A stretch of 64,000 nucleotides of DNA from Sabulitectum sp964386635 (GTDB taxonomy: Bacteria > Fermentibacterota > Fermentibacteria > Fermentibacterales > JCC-6). A program made the position numbers and the translations under genes. Location of the stretch: NCBI GenBank assembly GCA_964386635.1, contig CAYLRO010000011.1, forward strand, positions 1-64,000. The letters are read 5' to 3'. Positions 52,384 through 61,266 of the stretch are shown here, piece by piece; the stretch's first letter is position 1, and each line of letters begins with the position of its first letter. Below the pieces are notes generated by a model. That model made no database searches, had not been told where the DNA came from, and saw only the letters and a program-made list of their open reading frames with translations.

Positions 52384-53241
52384 TTAACTGAGAAACCTGC
52401 ACCTGTTTACCGGCAGTTTTCTGAACTTCCTGATTTCATCTTCCCTGCTCTTGACTATATCCCCGAAGCTCTCTGTGAGAAGGTTTCCCAGAATGCTGGA
52501 ATTCTGTTCACAGGTTCGAAGGTTTCCTTCTGCATCAATTGCCCACTTGGTGTCGCCGCATCTGCATGTGGAGAAAATAATCCCGGGGAATTCTTCATAA
52601 GGTTTAACTGGAATTCCTGTGTACATGTGAATCGGGCATGAGTCTGCTGCTCTCTGCGCAAGCTCCAGTGCCTTATACAGCTCGCTTTCTGAAAGGGAGA
52701 GTGCTTTAATGTTTTTCAGTCCTCTTCCAGTTGGAACGAATCTGTTAAGACAGACAGAATCAGCGCCCAGGGCAGCAGCAGTTCTTACACGAAGGCCTGT
52801 TTTTTCATAGTTGCCCCTGTGAATGCAGAGAGAAGCGGTAACTGTTCTGCCTGTTCGAACAGCATGTGTCAGTGCCATGACCGTTTCATGGGAAGGGTCT
52901 GTAAAGCCTATGTCGAAGTGTTCCACCCCTGAATCTGCCAGTTGAGCTGCAAGTTCCCTGGTGAGCAGAGTACCATTGGTTGCAATGGCAGTGCTGATAC
53001 CTGTTCCGGAAAAGGCTTTGACAATGTCCAGAATATCTGTTCTCAGCAGAGGTTCTCCACCGGTTAGTGTTACACCACGGAAAGCCTTAATTCTACCAAG
53101 CTTTGAAGCCAGAAGTCTGATGTGAGGGAGAGAAAGCTCTGAAGGAACTGTCTGATTATTTCCAGTCCATACATTGTAGCAGAATAAACATCTCAGATTA
53201 CAGTTTGCAGTAACCTCAAAAGCAAACCAGAGGTTTTTCAG
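52384..53241 (-). CDS. Radical SAM protein with SPASM-like C-terminus, CTG start and probable 3' frameshift
   Basis: About 285 residues. No ATG, GTG or TTG exists upstream of codon 106 in this frame, yet codons 1-105 encode the essential core: FEVTANCNLRCLFCYN (CxxxCxxC cluster site) and LTGGEPLL. The CTG at 53241 has GGAGG exactly 7 nt upstream and overlaps the preceding stop as CTGA. The C-terminus has CRCGDTKWAIDAEGNLRTC, a SPASM-like cluster region, but stops at NRCRFLS. Skipping one T at about 52386 continues the frame through KDKPCPLCYSRK to a stop that overlaps the start of the next gene, so a one-base insertion is likely. It probably modifies a peptide or other substrate; the target is unknown. 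Confidence 0.75.
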   Translation of the reverse strand: MKNLWFAFEVTANCNLRCLFCYNVWTGNNQTVPSELSLPHIRLLASKLGRIKAFRGVTLTGGEPLLRTDILDIVKAFSGTGISTAIATNGTLLTRELAAQLADSGVEHFDIGFTDPSHETVMALTHAVRTGRTVTASLCIHRGNYEKTGLRVRTAAALGADSVCLNRFVPTGRGLKNIKALSLSESELYKALELAQRAADSCPIHMYTGIPVKPYEEFPGIIFSTCRCGDTKWAIDAEGNLRTCEQNSSILGNLLTESFGDIVKSREDEIRKFRKLPVNRCRFLS

Positions 53242-54017
53242 TCTTCCGCCTCCATGAGAGTTTCAAGGAGAATCCTGAAAACCGGAGCAGCATTTCTGAA
53301 TTCATTGTATTCCAGAAGAAACCTTTCATGCTGTTCCACAATTGATTTGTAATGATCTGCATACTGGTGTGCATATGGCAGACTCAGTGAGTCCAGTGCT
53401 GCTCTGTAAGTCATGTCCAGGCGGTGCAGAACAGAATCCGTTGTTACTTCCTGATAATCCGGATAGGCGTAACCATAGTCCGGGGTCTGGTAAATTTCAT
53501 CGACTGTTTCCAGAAGCATGATCACCATTGACCTGTCCAGAAGAGAATCTCTCCCTGCTATAAACTCTGACGCCGAGATGTTTCCCTCAAGAAGAAGCTC
53601 GGTTAGAGCGTGTATTCTGATTTCAAAGTTGAAAAGCAGGTCTTCCCTTACAGTGGCGGTCCAGGGAGGCATCATTCTGGTCATGAGCAGGGGATTGATC
53701 CTGGATAGTCTGGTGGCTCTCATAACGGTGATGTCTTTAAGCATCTGCACAGCCCGTGTCACTTCCGGTGCTGCCGGCAGTTCATCCTGGAAAAGGGCAT
53801 TTACCAGAGAGCAGATTGAATCTCTTTTTTCGCTTGCCATTGTAAAAGCCAACTGATCTTCCGGCGCGTCTGCTTTGTTCAGTGTTATCCAGGCGGTTCT
53901 CAGGATATTCCAGTCCTCTGAACCGGTGATGACATTCAAATCTTCCTGAACGATTTCTTCAGCCTGCGCAGACAAAACAACTGATGTGCCCATCAGTGCA
54001 ATCAATGATCTGTTCAT
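53238..54017 (-). CDS. Secreted alpha-helical protein of unknown function
   Basis: 259 residues with signal peptide MNRSLIALMGTSVVLSAQA, cleaved before EEIVQ. The mature part is acidic and mostly helical, without Cys. It is rich in Met, Leu, Asp and Tyr (LLMTRMMPPW, YGYAYPDYQEVTTD). No family was recognised. Ribosome binding site GGAGGGG. Its stop overlaps the CTG start of the radical SAM gene, so the secreted protein and the enzyme are probably made together. Whether it is a substrate of that enzyme is not evident, as no obvious core peptide is visible. Confidence 0.65.
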   Translation of the reverse strand: MNRSLIALMGTSVVLSAQAEEIVQEDLNVITGSEDWNILRTAWITLNKADAPEDQLAFTMASEKRDSICSLVNALFQDELPAAPEVTRAVQMLKDITVMRATRLSRINPLLMTRMMPPWTATVREDLLFNFEIRIHALTELLLEGNISASEFIAGRDSLLDRSMVIMLLETVDEIYQTPDYGYAYPDYQEVTTDSVLHRLDMTYRAALDSLSLPYAHQYADHYKSIVEQHERFLLEYNEFRNAAPVFRILLETLMEAED

Positions 54018-54083
54018 TTCCCCTCCCTTTTCTATCTTCTGATGATACCTGAATTTGCTGGAGGATGTTCCAGAGCAGGCAAA

Positions 54084-54111
54084 TTGACAAAATGAACTTC
54101 TCAGTTATCAT
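54084..54111 (+). promoter_or_regulatory. Sigma70-like promoter of the ABC exporter leader
   Basis: TTGACA (54084-54089), 16-bp spacer, TATCAT (54106-54111): 6 of 6 and 5 of 6 consensus. Transcription would begin near 54118 and first cover the micro-ORF and hairpin. Confidence 0.7.
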
Positions 54112-54142
54112 ATACAGACCGTTCAACCAGGGAGGTTATCAT

Positions 54143-54169
54143 ATGATTTCAAGGATCTCAGTCATTTAG
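54143..54169 (+). CDS. Eight-codon leader peptide before the ABC exporter
   Basis: ATG at 54143 has a perfect GGAGG 7 nt upstream and encodes MISRISVI, then TAG. It sits about 25 nt from the predicted transcript start and directly before a strong hairpin. A ribosome on this ORF would lie over or next to the hairpin. In Bacillus subtilis the heterodimeric exporter BmrCD is controlled by a leader peptide (BmrB) in this way. The likeness here is in arrangement only. Confidence 0.5.
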   Translation: MISRISVI

Positions 54170-54170
54170 A

Positions 54171-54219
54171 CAGGCGTTTCGCCTGATCCTTTTCCGCACC
54201 TTCATAACCTGTATCCAGT
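54171..54219 (+). promoter_or_regulatory. Leader hairpins, possible attenuator
   Basis: CAGGCG-TTT-CGCCTG (54171-54185) is a perfect 6-bp hairpin with a 3-nt loop starting one base after the leader stop codon; only a weak T-run (CCTTTTCC) follows. A second stem pairs ACCTG near 54207 with CAGGT near 54224. The CAGG and CCTG arms could swap partners. The ABC exporter starts at 54260. Confidence 0.45.
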
Positions 54220-54259
54220 ATGCAGGTCAGTATTTCCAGTTGAACGGAGTTCTTTATAG

Positions 54260-56056
54260 ATGTTAAATTTTTACGATGATTTCAGTGAGGACAAGAAGCT
54301 CAGAGTAAGCTCGATCAAGCTGCTCAGAAGATTTGTCCCTTACATGAAACCGCACTGGAAGTCCTTCTGTGTGGCGATATTCCTGCTTTTCTTCGCAATA
54401 GCAGGTGAACTTGCCGGTCCTCTTCTGCTCCGGATGGTCATAGATGATGCCATTCCTTCCGGAGATACCGGAGAGATAGTCAGACTTTCCGTTCTGTTTG
54501 CACTGATCTTCCTTGTTACAATGGCAATTGCTTATGTGCAGGTGATAATCGCCAGCCGGATAGGCCTTGGGATTGTGCGTACTTTGAAGCGGAAGCTTTT
54601 TGATCATGTGCTTACTCTCTCCATGGCATTCTTTCACGAAAATCCTTCAGGTAAACTTATGGCAAGGGTGGAGAGTGACACTGAAAGGGTCAGAATGCTC
54701 TTCAGCGAGACCAGCATGGCCCTTCTCAGGAATGCAGCCATGGTAATTGGTACGCTGGTTATCATGTACATGGCAGACAGCTACATAGCTGTGCGTGTAA
54801 TCGCTATTACCATTCCAGTGGGTATTGTCACCGTTCCGGTTCTCAGAAAAATGAGAGTTATCTGGGGCAAGGTAAGGAAGTCCTATGCCGCTATTGCCGC
54901 GGTGGGATCGGAATTTGTCCGGGCTGTTCCGGTAATGCAGGTGTTCGGAACTGCGGGTTTTGCCAGAAAGAAGATGCACGAAGAGGGGAAAAAGTACTTC
55001 AGGCGTGAGATGAAGGCCTCCATACTGGATTACGGCTACTGGAGCTTTCTCGGCACTCTTGAAATTGGCGCCATAGCGGTGATTCTTGTTGCAGGCAGAC
55101 CCGGTGTGATAAGCGGTGTTCTTACAGTAGGTACAGTGGTTCTCTTTGTTGAGTACACAAGAAGGCTTTTCGGCCCTCTTGTGATGTTCGGAGAAACACT
55201 GAATCAGATACAGAGAGCGCTTGCTTCAGGAGAAAGACTTCTGGAAATTCTGGATACTGAAACTCTTACACCTGACGGAACCATGTTCAGTGAGGGATTC
55301 CCCAAGCCCTGGAGCAGAATAGAATTTAAAGATGTGTGGTTCCGGTATTCGGATGAAAGCGACTGGGCTCTCCAGGGCGTGAACTTAGCCGTTAACCGTG
55401 GCGATACCATTGCCCTTGTGGGAGACAGCGGAGGAGGAAAGAGCACCATTGTTGCCCTCCTCATGCGATTCCATCATCCCCAGAAAGGCACCATTACCAT
55501 TGATGGTGTTAATGTCAACGAAATTACTCTTGACTCCTGGAGGAGCGGTCTGGGGCTTGTTCTGCAGGAAGTCAATCTGTTCTCAGGCACTCTTTCAGGC
55601 AATCTGACAGTGTTCAACCATTCCGTTTCCCCGGCTGAGCAGGAAAAGGCACTTGTTACTATTGAAGCCGGAGAACTGCTTGAGAGGATCCCCGGGGGGC
55701 TGGACGGCATGATCAGCGAGGGTGGAGCCAACCTTTCCATGGGACAGAGACAGCTGATAAACATTGCCAGAGCAATGCTGAGACAGCCTGAGATACTGGT
55801 TCTGGATGAAGCCACTTCCAGTGTAGATCCAGGAACAGAGCAGAGGATACAGAGGGCAACTGATATTGCCCTTCAGGGCAGAACTGCAATAGTGGTTGCC
55901 CACAGACTTGCTACAATTGAGCATGCCACGAAAATCCTTGTTGTCCGCCACGGAGTTATTGCGGAAAGGGGTACTCACCAGGAGCTTATAGCTGAAGGCG
56001 GTATCTACTCCAGGCTTCACAGGCTGCAGTTCGGAGGTGAGTATGTCACTCTCTGA
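54260..56056 (+). CDS. Heterodimeric ABC exporter, subunit A (catalytic Walker B)
   Basis: 598 residues, exporter membrane domain then ATPase. Walker A GDSGGGKST, Q-loop LVLQEVNLF, signature LSMGQ (altered from LSGGQ), Walker B ILVLDEATSSVD with the catalytic Glu, and H-loop VVAHR. The altered signature here and the Asp in Walker B of subunit B would together form the degenerate ATP site, leaving one active site, as in TM287/288 or BmrCD. It overlaps the next gene by 20 bp. A multidrug or lipid exporter is probable; the substrate is unknown. Confidence 0.92.
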   Translation: MLNFYDDFSEDKKLRVSSIKLLRRFVPYMKPHWKSFCVAIFLLFFAIAGELAGPLLLRMVIDDAIPSGDTGEIVRLSVLFALIFLVTMAIAYVQVIIASRIGLGIVRTLKRKLFDHVLTLSMAFFHENPSGKLMARVESDTERVRMLFSETSMALLRNAAMVIGTLVIMYMADSYIAVRVIAITIPVGIVTVPVLRKMRVIWGKVRKSYAAIAAVGSEFVRAVPVMQVFGTAGFARKKMHEEGKKYFRREMKASILDYGYWSFLGTLEIGAIAVILVAGRPGVISGVLTVGTVVLFVEYTRRLFGPLVMFGETLNQIQRALASGERLLEILDTETLTPDGTMFSEGFPKPWSRIEFKDVWFRYSDESDWALQGVNLAVNRGDTIALVGDSGGGKSTIVALLMRFHHPQKGTITIDGVNVNEITLDSWRSGLGLVLQEVNLFSGTLSGNLTVFNHSVSPAEQEKALVTIEAGELLERIPGGLDGMISEGGANLSMGQRQLINIARAMLRQPEILVLDEATSSVDPGTEQRIQRATDIALQGRTAIVVAHRLATIEHATKILVVRHGVIAERGTHQELIAEGGIYSRLHRLQFGGEYVTL

Positions 56057-57785
56057 ATCAATGAAGAAGTGGTCTGAATACCTCAAGTGGATTTTCAATT
56101 ACTGGAAGCCGGTTAAGAAATATCTGTTCTTTCTGATATTCTTTACAGTGGTTTCCAGTGCGGTTGCCCTGGGGTTCCCTCTTGTATTCAGGTACCTTCT
56201 GGATAATGTGGAAACAATCCTGGGTACACCTGAGTCAGCGGGTTTCAACAAGATCATTCTCATACTTGCAGGGCTTGCCCTGGCCAGATTTGTTGCAGGT
56301 CTCTATCCCTGTGCCAGAGGCATTATCAACAGTGCAATAGGTGTTCTCATCAGAGATGATGTCTTTGCCTCCATAATGAGGAAGGGCTGGCGTTTTTTCA
56401 ACAGATTCCGCCCGGGAGATCTCACCACCCGGCTCACCGACGACATTACAGACTATCCAAGGATTGCGTGGTTCAGCTGCAGCGCTTTCTTCAGAGCCCT
56501 TGAATCCAGCTCCCGTCTGCTTTTCTGTATGGCAGTTATGCTCTTCATGAGCTGGAAACTCACCCTTCTGGCCCTGGCTCCCCTTCCTGTAATGCTGTTC
56601 ATCTTCTACACAGTGGAGCACAAGCTTGGCAGAAGGGTTTCAGCAAGCAGAAAGGCTACAAGTCATACAGGTGATCTTCTTGACAGCACCTTTGACGGCA
56701 TTGCCATTGTTAAAGCTTACAGAGCGGAGAAGGCACTTGCCGACAGACTGCACCGGCTGCTGAACGAGCGGTTCAACATAGATTACTCACTGATCAAGCT
56801 TGAGATGATCATCCACGGCCTCTACAGTGTGATAGGCCAGGTGGGAAAAGTTACTGTAATGCTGGCTGGCGGTCTTATGGTGATAAATGACAAAATAGGC
56901 CTGGGGGATTTCTATGCATTCTATGTGTATCTGGACATGCTTCTGGCTCCAATGATGGACATCCCGAATCTGTTTGTAGCCTCAAGGCAGGCTTTTGTTT
57001 CAATAGACAGAGAGCGGGAAGTAATGGAATTCCCTGAGCAGGTCAGCAGGAATACAAAGGAAAAACTGAACAGAGTAACTGCTGTTGCAGCATCTGACGC
57101 AGGTTTCAGATATGACGGAACAGGCGGGTTGGAGAATCTCTCTTTCAACCTGGAAGCTTCAGAAACAGTTGCTGTTGTAGGAGAGGTCGGTTCAGGAAAA
57201 ACCACACTGCTGAAGATGCTTGCCGGGCTTCTTCCCCCGCAGTCGGGATCAATCAGGATCAACGGCATAGACATAGGTGATGCTGATATGAGCCGTACTA
57301 TAGGCTATGTGCCACAGGATTCGGTGCTGCTTGGAGATTCTGTTGATGAGAATGTTCGATTCGGCAGAGACTATGTATCCGGGGAAGACATACAGGAGGC
57401 ACTGGTTATTGCCGGCATAGGCAAAGACGAGTTTGATATGGACAGGATTCTGGGCCAGAAAGGCGTTGGTGCTTCCGGAGGGCAGAGGCAGAGAATTGCC
57501 ATTGCCAGAGCCCTTGCAGGTAAACCGTCACTGCTTCTTCTGGATGACTGCACAGCTGCACTGGATGCTGTTAAGGAGGAAGCTTTCTGGAAGAACCTGA
57601 ACAGTGGAGACATTCATCCCCTTACTCTGGTGGTTACACACAGGGAAGCAACCGTAAGGCAAAGTAACAGAGTTCTTTTTATAAATAGAGGAAGACTTGA
57701 AGACACAGGAACACACCAGGACCTTCTCCTGCGGAACCCTGACTACGCAAGAGTGATCCGGGGAATGGAATCGGAGGTTACGTGA
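56037..57785 (+). CDS. Heterodimeric ABC exporter, subunit B (degenerate Walker B)
   Basis: 582 residues. ATPase motifs: Walker A GEVGSGKTT, Q-loop YVPQDSVLLG, signature SGGQRQR, Walker B LLLLDDCTAALD, where the catalytic Glu is Asp, and H-loop VVTHRE. The canonical signature completes the active site with subunit A. The membrane domain begins near residue 20 (YLFFLIFFTVVSSAVALGF). It is followed at once by the M29-like peptidase gene, whose ATG overlaps this stop by one base. Confidence 0.92.
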   Translation: MSMSLSESMKKWSEYLKWIFNYWKPVKKYLFFLIFFTVVSSAVALGFPLVFRYLLDNVETILGTPESAGFNKIILILAGLALARFVAGLYPCARGIINSAIGVLIRDDVFASIMRKGWRFFNRFRPGDLTTRLTDDITDYPRIAWFSCSAFFRALESSSRLLFCMAVMLFMSWKLTLLALAPLPVMLFIFYTVEHKLGRRVSASRKATSHTGDLLDSTFDGIAIVKAYRAEKALADRLHRLLNERFNIDYSLIKLEMIIHGLYSVIGQVGKVTVMLAGGLMVINDKIGLGDFYAFYVYLDMLLAPMMDIPNLFVASRQAFVSIDREREVMEFPEQVSRNTKEKLNRVTAVAASDAGFRYDGTGGLENLSFNLEASETVAVVGEVGSGKTTLLKMLAGLLPPQSGSIRINGIDIGDADMSRTIGYVPQDSVLLGDSVDENVRFGRDYVSGEDIQEALVIAGIGKDEFDMDRILGQKGVGASGGQRQRIAIARALAGKPSLLLLDDCTAALDAVKEEAFWKNLNSGDIHPLTLVVTHREATVRQSNRVLFINRGRLEDTGTHQDLLLRNPDYARVIRGMESEVT

Positions 57786-59746
57786 TGTACAGAGAACAGG
57801 AAATCAAACAGGTACTCAGCAGTCTGAAGATGGAAGATCCGTTTCAACTGCTCATGAGAAAGACAGGCGAAAGACTTCTCTTTACCCTTGAAGCAGCTGA
57901 AGAGCTTAAGTCAGATCCTTCACCGGACCGCGTGAAAGAGATCAACATACTTTGCCAGAAGCCCCTTGTAGGTGAAGCATACGAGAATTCTTTCTCGAAT
58001 CCCGCTAAGGCCGTTGAGGTGTTCGGAGAGGAAAAGGGGCAGTTTGCATCTGTCTTTGCCTACAGAATGTTTACTCTTTACAACTCGGCCTTTACCGGTC
58101 TTTACATGAGGATTGAGCTGTCTGCGGATCAGTGGCTGAAAGTTGCTGCGGCAGGTGAAGACAGGTTTACAGAAGTGCTGAAGGAAATATGGCGGGAGGT
58201 GGACTACCCCAGTTCCGAAGCAAACTACAGACTGGGACTGGATCCTGACGCCTCACCCTACACCTCCATTGCACTGTCAGCCACTCCTGATGATCTCTCC
58301 TATCTCTACAGATACGGCGTGAGAATTACAGAAAACGACCTGAAAACCGCTGAATTTGTAAACACGCTGACTGAGGAGGAAATTTCCCTCCTGGCTGACA
58401 CAATGGTTGAAGCCTACATTGAGGGGTTTACAGAAGACGGCAAGGATTACAGCGGCAAGAACACAGTTGGAATGATATTCCAGGCCGGTTATGAGAGAGT
58501 TCTCCCGCTTCTTATGAAGAAATTCAGTAAATACAGCCTTCGTCCTTACGTTCAGGGGGTAAGCGGAACAAAGCTGAACAGGCAGGCGAGTTATGATCAC
58601 AGGTTCGATTACTCGCTCTACCTTAACGAGGATCGTGTTGAGAAACAGCTTGAAACTTCAGAAAAGGTATATGAGAAGATAAAGAACCTCATGACAGACT
58701 ATTCCGGCATATCCGTTCTGGAAGTTTTCGGTGAACCTCCCTTCAGTCCCGTTCCCAAGCCTGCAGCATGCAAGGCTGATGAGAAAGCTTCAGGTATTTA
58801 CAATCAGCTCATGCAGAGAAGTTCCATTCTCAGGAATAAATACATGCCCCGCAATGAAACCAGTTTCGAGATAATCGCATTCCCCTCACCTGAGATAGAG
58901 GGTGATTTCCAGGAGATATTCAGGGATACTGTCAGGGTAAATACTCTTTCGAACAAGGTATACAGACCTGTGCAGCAGGCAATTGTAGATGCCATGGACG
59001 GGGCGGAGTATGCAAAGGTGAAAGGCAGCGGCGCAAACGAAACCGACCTGAGAGTCTCCCTCTGTCCACTTCAGGATAAAGAGAAGGAAACCGCTTTCAT
59101 CAACTGCCTGGCCTCAGTGAACATTCCCCTTGGGGAGGTATTCACATCACCTGTGCTCAAGGGAACAACCGGTATGCTCCATGTGGAGGAATCCTTCCTG
59201 AGAGGGCTCAGGTACGACAACATCAGGCTGAAGTTCAAAGACGGTTATGTTGAAGACTGGTCCTGTGACAACTTTGATGATGCTCAGAAGGGCAAAGACT
59301 ACATCCATGAGAATCTTTTCTTCCCCCACAAAACTCTTCCCCTGGGAGAGTTTGCCATAGGAACGAACACCCTGGTGTATGAGATGGCTCTGAAGCACAA
59401 AATCATGGGGCTTCTTCCTATTCTCATACTTGAGAAAATGGGTCCTCATTTTGCAGTGGGTGACACATGTTTCTCCTGGCAGGAGGATGCTCAGAAGCCG
59501 AGTCCTTCTACAGGGAAGACCATGGTTGCCGTGGATAATGAGCATACCCTTGTAAGGAAGGAAGACCCTTCAAAGGCATATACCAACAAGCATACTGATG
59601 TTACCCTTCCATACAGCTCTCTGGACTACATCACCGCAGTACACCCCGACGGCAGAGAAGTGTTTATCATCAAGGGGGGCAGATTTGTTCTTCCGGGAAC
59701 TGAACTTCTGAATGAAGCCATTGAAAAGGCTCATACCTACCTCTAG
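57785..59746 (+). CDS. Large protein with C-terminal aminopeptidase T (M29)-like domain
   Basis: About 653 residues; M29 enzymes have about 410. The C-terminal 300 residues keep the M29 metal site: LGEVFTSPVLKGT (Glu), LKFKDGYVEDW, PLGEFAIGTNT (Glu), EKMGPHFAVGD (His) and NKHTDVTLPYSS (His-x-Asp). The N-terminal 330 residues (YENSFSNPAKAVEVFGEEKGQFAS and onward) are helical and unrecognised. It is cytoplasmic. The ATG at 57785 has GGAGG 7 nt away. Co-expression with the exporter suggests handling of a peptide or peptide-like substrate, but this is inference. Confidence 0.78.
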   Translation: MYREQEIKQVLSSLKMEDPFQLLMRKTGERLLFTLEAAEELKSDPSPDRVKEINILCQKPLVGEAYENSFSNPAKAVEVFGEEKGQFASVFAYRMFTLYNSAFTGLYMRIELSADQWLKVAAAGEDRFTEVLKEIWREVDYPSSEANYRLGLDPDASPYTSIALSATPDDLSYLYRYGVRITENDLKTAEFVNTLTEEEISLLADTMVEAYIEGFTEDGKDYSGKNTVGMIFQAGYERVLPLLMKKFSKYSLRPYVQGVSGTKLNRQASYDHRFDYSLYLNEDRVEKQLETSEKVYEKIKNLMTDYSGISVLEVFGEPPFSPVPKPAACKADEKASGIYNQLMQRSSILRNKYMPRNETSFEIIAFPSPEIEGDFQEIFRDTVRVNTLSNKVYRPVQQAIVDAMDGAEYAKVKGSGANETDLRVSLCPLQDKEKETAFINCLASVNIPLGEVFTSPVLKGTTGMLHVEESFLRGLRYDNIRLKFKDGYVEDWSCDNFDDAQKGKDYIHENLFFPHKTLPLGEFAIGTNTLVYEMALKHKIMGLLPILILEKMGPHFAVGDTCFSWQEDAQKPSPSTGKTMVAVDNEHTLVRKEDPSKAYTNKHTDVTLPYSSLDYITAVHPDGREVFIIKGGRFVLPGTELLNEAIEKAHTYL

Positions 59747-60641
59747 CATTTTCTCAAGCTGCAGTCTCTGTCCACGCCTTTGCGGTGTGGACAGAACTGC
59801 AGGTGAACCGGGTTTCTGCAGAGCCGGCACTGTGATGGAAGTAGCGTCTTCCTTTGTCCACACAGGGGAGGAGCCATTTTTTACCGGGGAAACCGGTACA
59901 GGCAACATCTTTTTCAACCACTGCTCCATGGCATGTGTCTACTGTCAGAACCACCAGATCAGCAGAAACGGCGGAGGCAGAGAGTACACCCCTGAATTGC
60001 TTGCTGAAGTTCTTATGGATTTTCAGAACAGGGGTTGTCCCACTGTGGGGTTCGTCTCTCCAGGGCATTATCTCCCTCTTGTTGCTGAAACAATACAGAT
60101 CGCCCGGGAGAAGGGGCTGTCCATCCCGGTAATCTGGAACTCCAACGGTTACGAGACAGTGGAAGCACTGAAGCTTCTCCATGGTCTTGTGGACATCTAC
60201 CTGCCTGATCTTAAATACTGGAACGAAGAGGAGTCAGTGCTCTATTCCTCTGCTCCCGGTTACCCGGCAGCCTCTCAGGCAGCGGTAAAAGAAATGCTCA
60301 GACAGACAGGGCCTCTGCAGGTAAACGGTGGTATCGCGCAGAAAGGTGTCTGCGTAAGACACCTTATTCTGCCCAATGACCTGGCAGGCACAGAAGAGAT
60401 TCTTCGATTCATTGCTTCTCTATCCACAGACATTCCGGTGAGTCTCATGTCACAGTACAACCCTGTTTACCGTGCAAGCGAGTTTCCCCTGCTCTCGAGA
60501 AAGCTGAGACCATCAGAATACTGGAGTGCAGTTCATACTGCTGAGGAACTCGGCCTCTGCAGAACTCTCATACAGGAACCTGAATCCTCTCCTGACAGTT
60601 ATCTCCCTGATTTCAGAAGAGAGGATGCATTCAGGGAGTAA
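59712..60641 (+). CDS. PflA-like radical SAM protein (COG1313)
   Basis: 309 residues. An N-terminal Cys-rich part (SSCSLCPRLCGVDRTAGEPGFCRAG) precedes the radical SAM cluster site FNHCSMACVYCQN near 73. Further blocks are GFVSPGHYLP, WNSNGYE, DIYLPDLKYW, VCVRHLILPND and SLMSQYNPVY. The family is annotated as putative pyruvate-formate-lyase activating enzyme, but most members have unknown targets. It overlaps the M29-like gene by 35 bp. Its end overlaps the convergent thiE by 11 bp. No glycyl radical enzyme gene is present in the window. Confidence 0.9.
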   Translation: MKPLKRLIPTSSIFSSCSLCPRLCGVDRTAGEPGFCRAGTVMEVASSFVHTGEEPFFTGETGTGNIFFNHCSMACVYCQNHQISRNGGGREYTPELLAEVLMDFQNRGCPTVGFVSPGHYLPLVAETIQIAREKGLSIPVIWNSNGYETVEALKLLHGLVDIYLPDLKYWNEEESVLYSSAPGYPAASQAAVKEMLRQTGPLQVNGGIAQKGVCVRHLILPNDLAGTEEILRFIASLSTDIPVSLMSQYNPVYRASEFPLLSRKLRPSEYWSAVHTAEELGLCRTLIQEPESSPDSYLPDFRREDAFRE

Positions 60642-61266
60642 GAGCCCTTAGAAATTTCCTCACCTGATCAGCCGGTGACGGTGCATTCATTATTGCAGAG
60701 ACTACTGCCACGCCGGAACAGCCTGCATCCATCAGGGAAGAGGTATTCCCAGGGTTGATCCCACCAATGGCGACAAGCGGCAGAGGACACACATCAGCCA
60801 GAACCTTTACCGCTTCAAGACCCAGGGGTTCTCCCGCATCTTTTTTGGTGTCAGTTGAAAAAACAAGATTGGCGGCAATGTAGTCTGCCCCGTGTGAATA
60901 AGCAGTGCTTGCTTCCTCCGGTGTTCTAACGGATACTCCTATGACAGCTTCCGGTCCCATGAGAGACCTGGCTGTGTCCGCAGGCATATCACTCTGTCCC
61001 AGGTGGACTCCATGAGCTCTGCACGCAAGGGCAACATCGATCCTGTCGTTCACAACGAACCATGCCGAGTACTCTCTGCAGATATCTCTCAGTTCAACAG
61101 CGCTGTTCAGCAGATTTCCGGTGGAGGCGGTCTTGTCCCGGAGCTGCACGAATCTCACACCGGCTTCAAGGGCTTCCCGGCAGGTTGCAGCAACGCCCCG
61201 TCCTCCATGGAGGACAGGGTCGGTTACAAGGTAGAGTCTGAGAGCTTCTATAAGGTCTGTTTTCAT
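60631..61266 (-). CDS. thiE: Thiamine-phosphate synthase
   Basis: 211 residues, a TIM barrel. Marks: LYLVTDPVLHGG, FVQLRDKTAS, VNDRIDVALACRAHGVHLGQSDMP, IGVSVRTPEEA, GADYIAANLVFSTDTKKDAGEPLGLE, and PLVAIGGINPGN. It joins hydroxymethylpyrimidine diphosphate and thiazole phosphate to thiamine phosphate. The ATG overlaps the thiM stop, so the two are translationally coupled and share the TPP riboswitch upstream of thiM. Confidence 0.96.
   Translation of the reverse strand: MKTDLIEALRLYLVTDPVLHGGRGVAATCREALEAGVRFVQLRDKTASTGNLLNSAVELRDICREYSAWFVVNDRIDVALACRAHGVHLGQSDMPADTARSLMGPEAVIGVSVRTPEEASTAYSHGADYIAANLVFSTDTKKDAGEPLGLEAVKVLADVCPLPLVAIGGINPGNTSSLMDAGCSGVAVVSAIMNAPSPADQVRKFLRALTP

Noticed and set aside
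52307..52402. Extended N-terminus of the chalcone-isomerase-like gene
   Set aside because: It masks the signal peptide and overlaps the radical SAM 3' region in a different frame.
54018..54083. Possible additional gene between the secreted protein and the exporter promoter
   Set aside because: No ORF with a ribosome binding site; it looks like the divergent upstream region.
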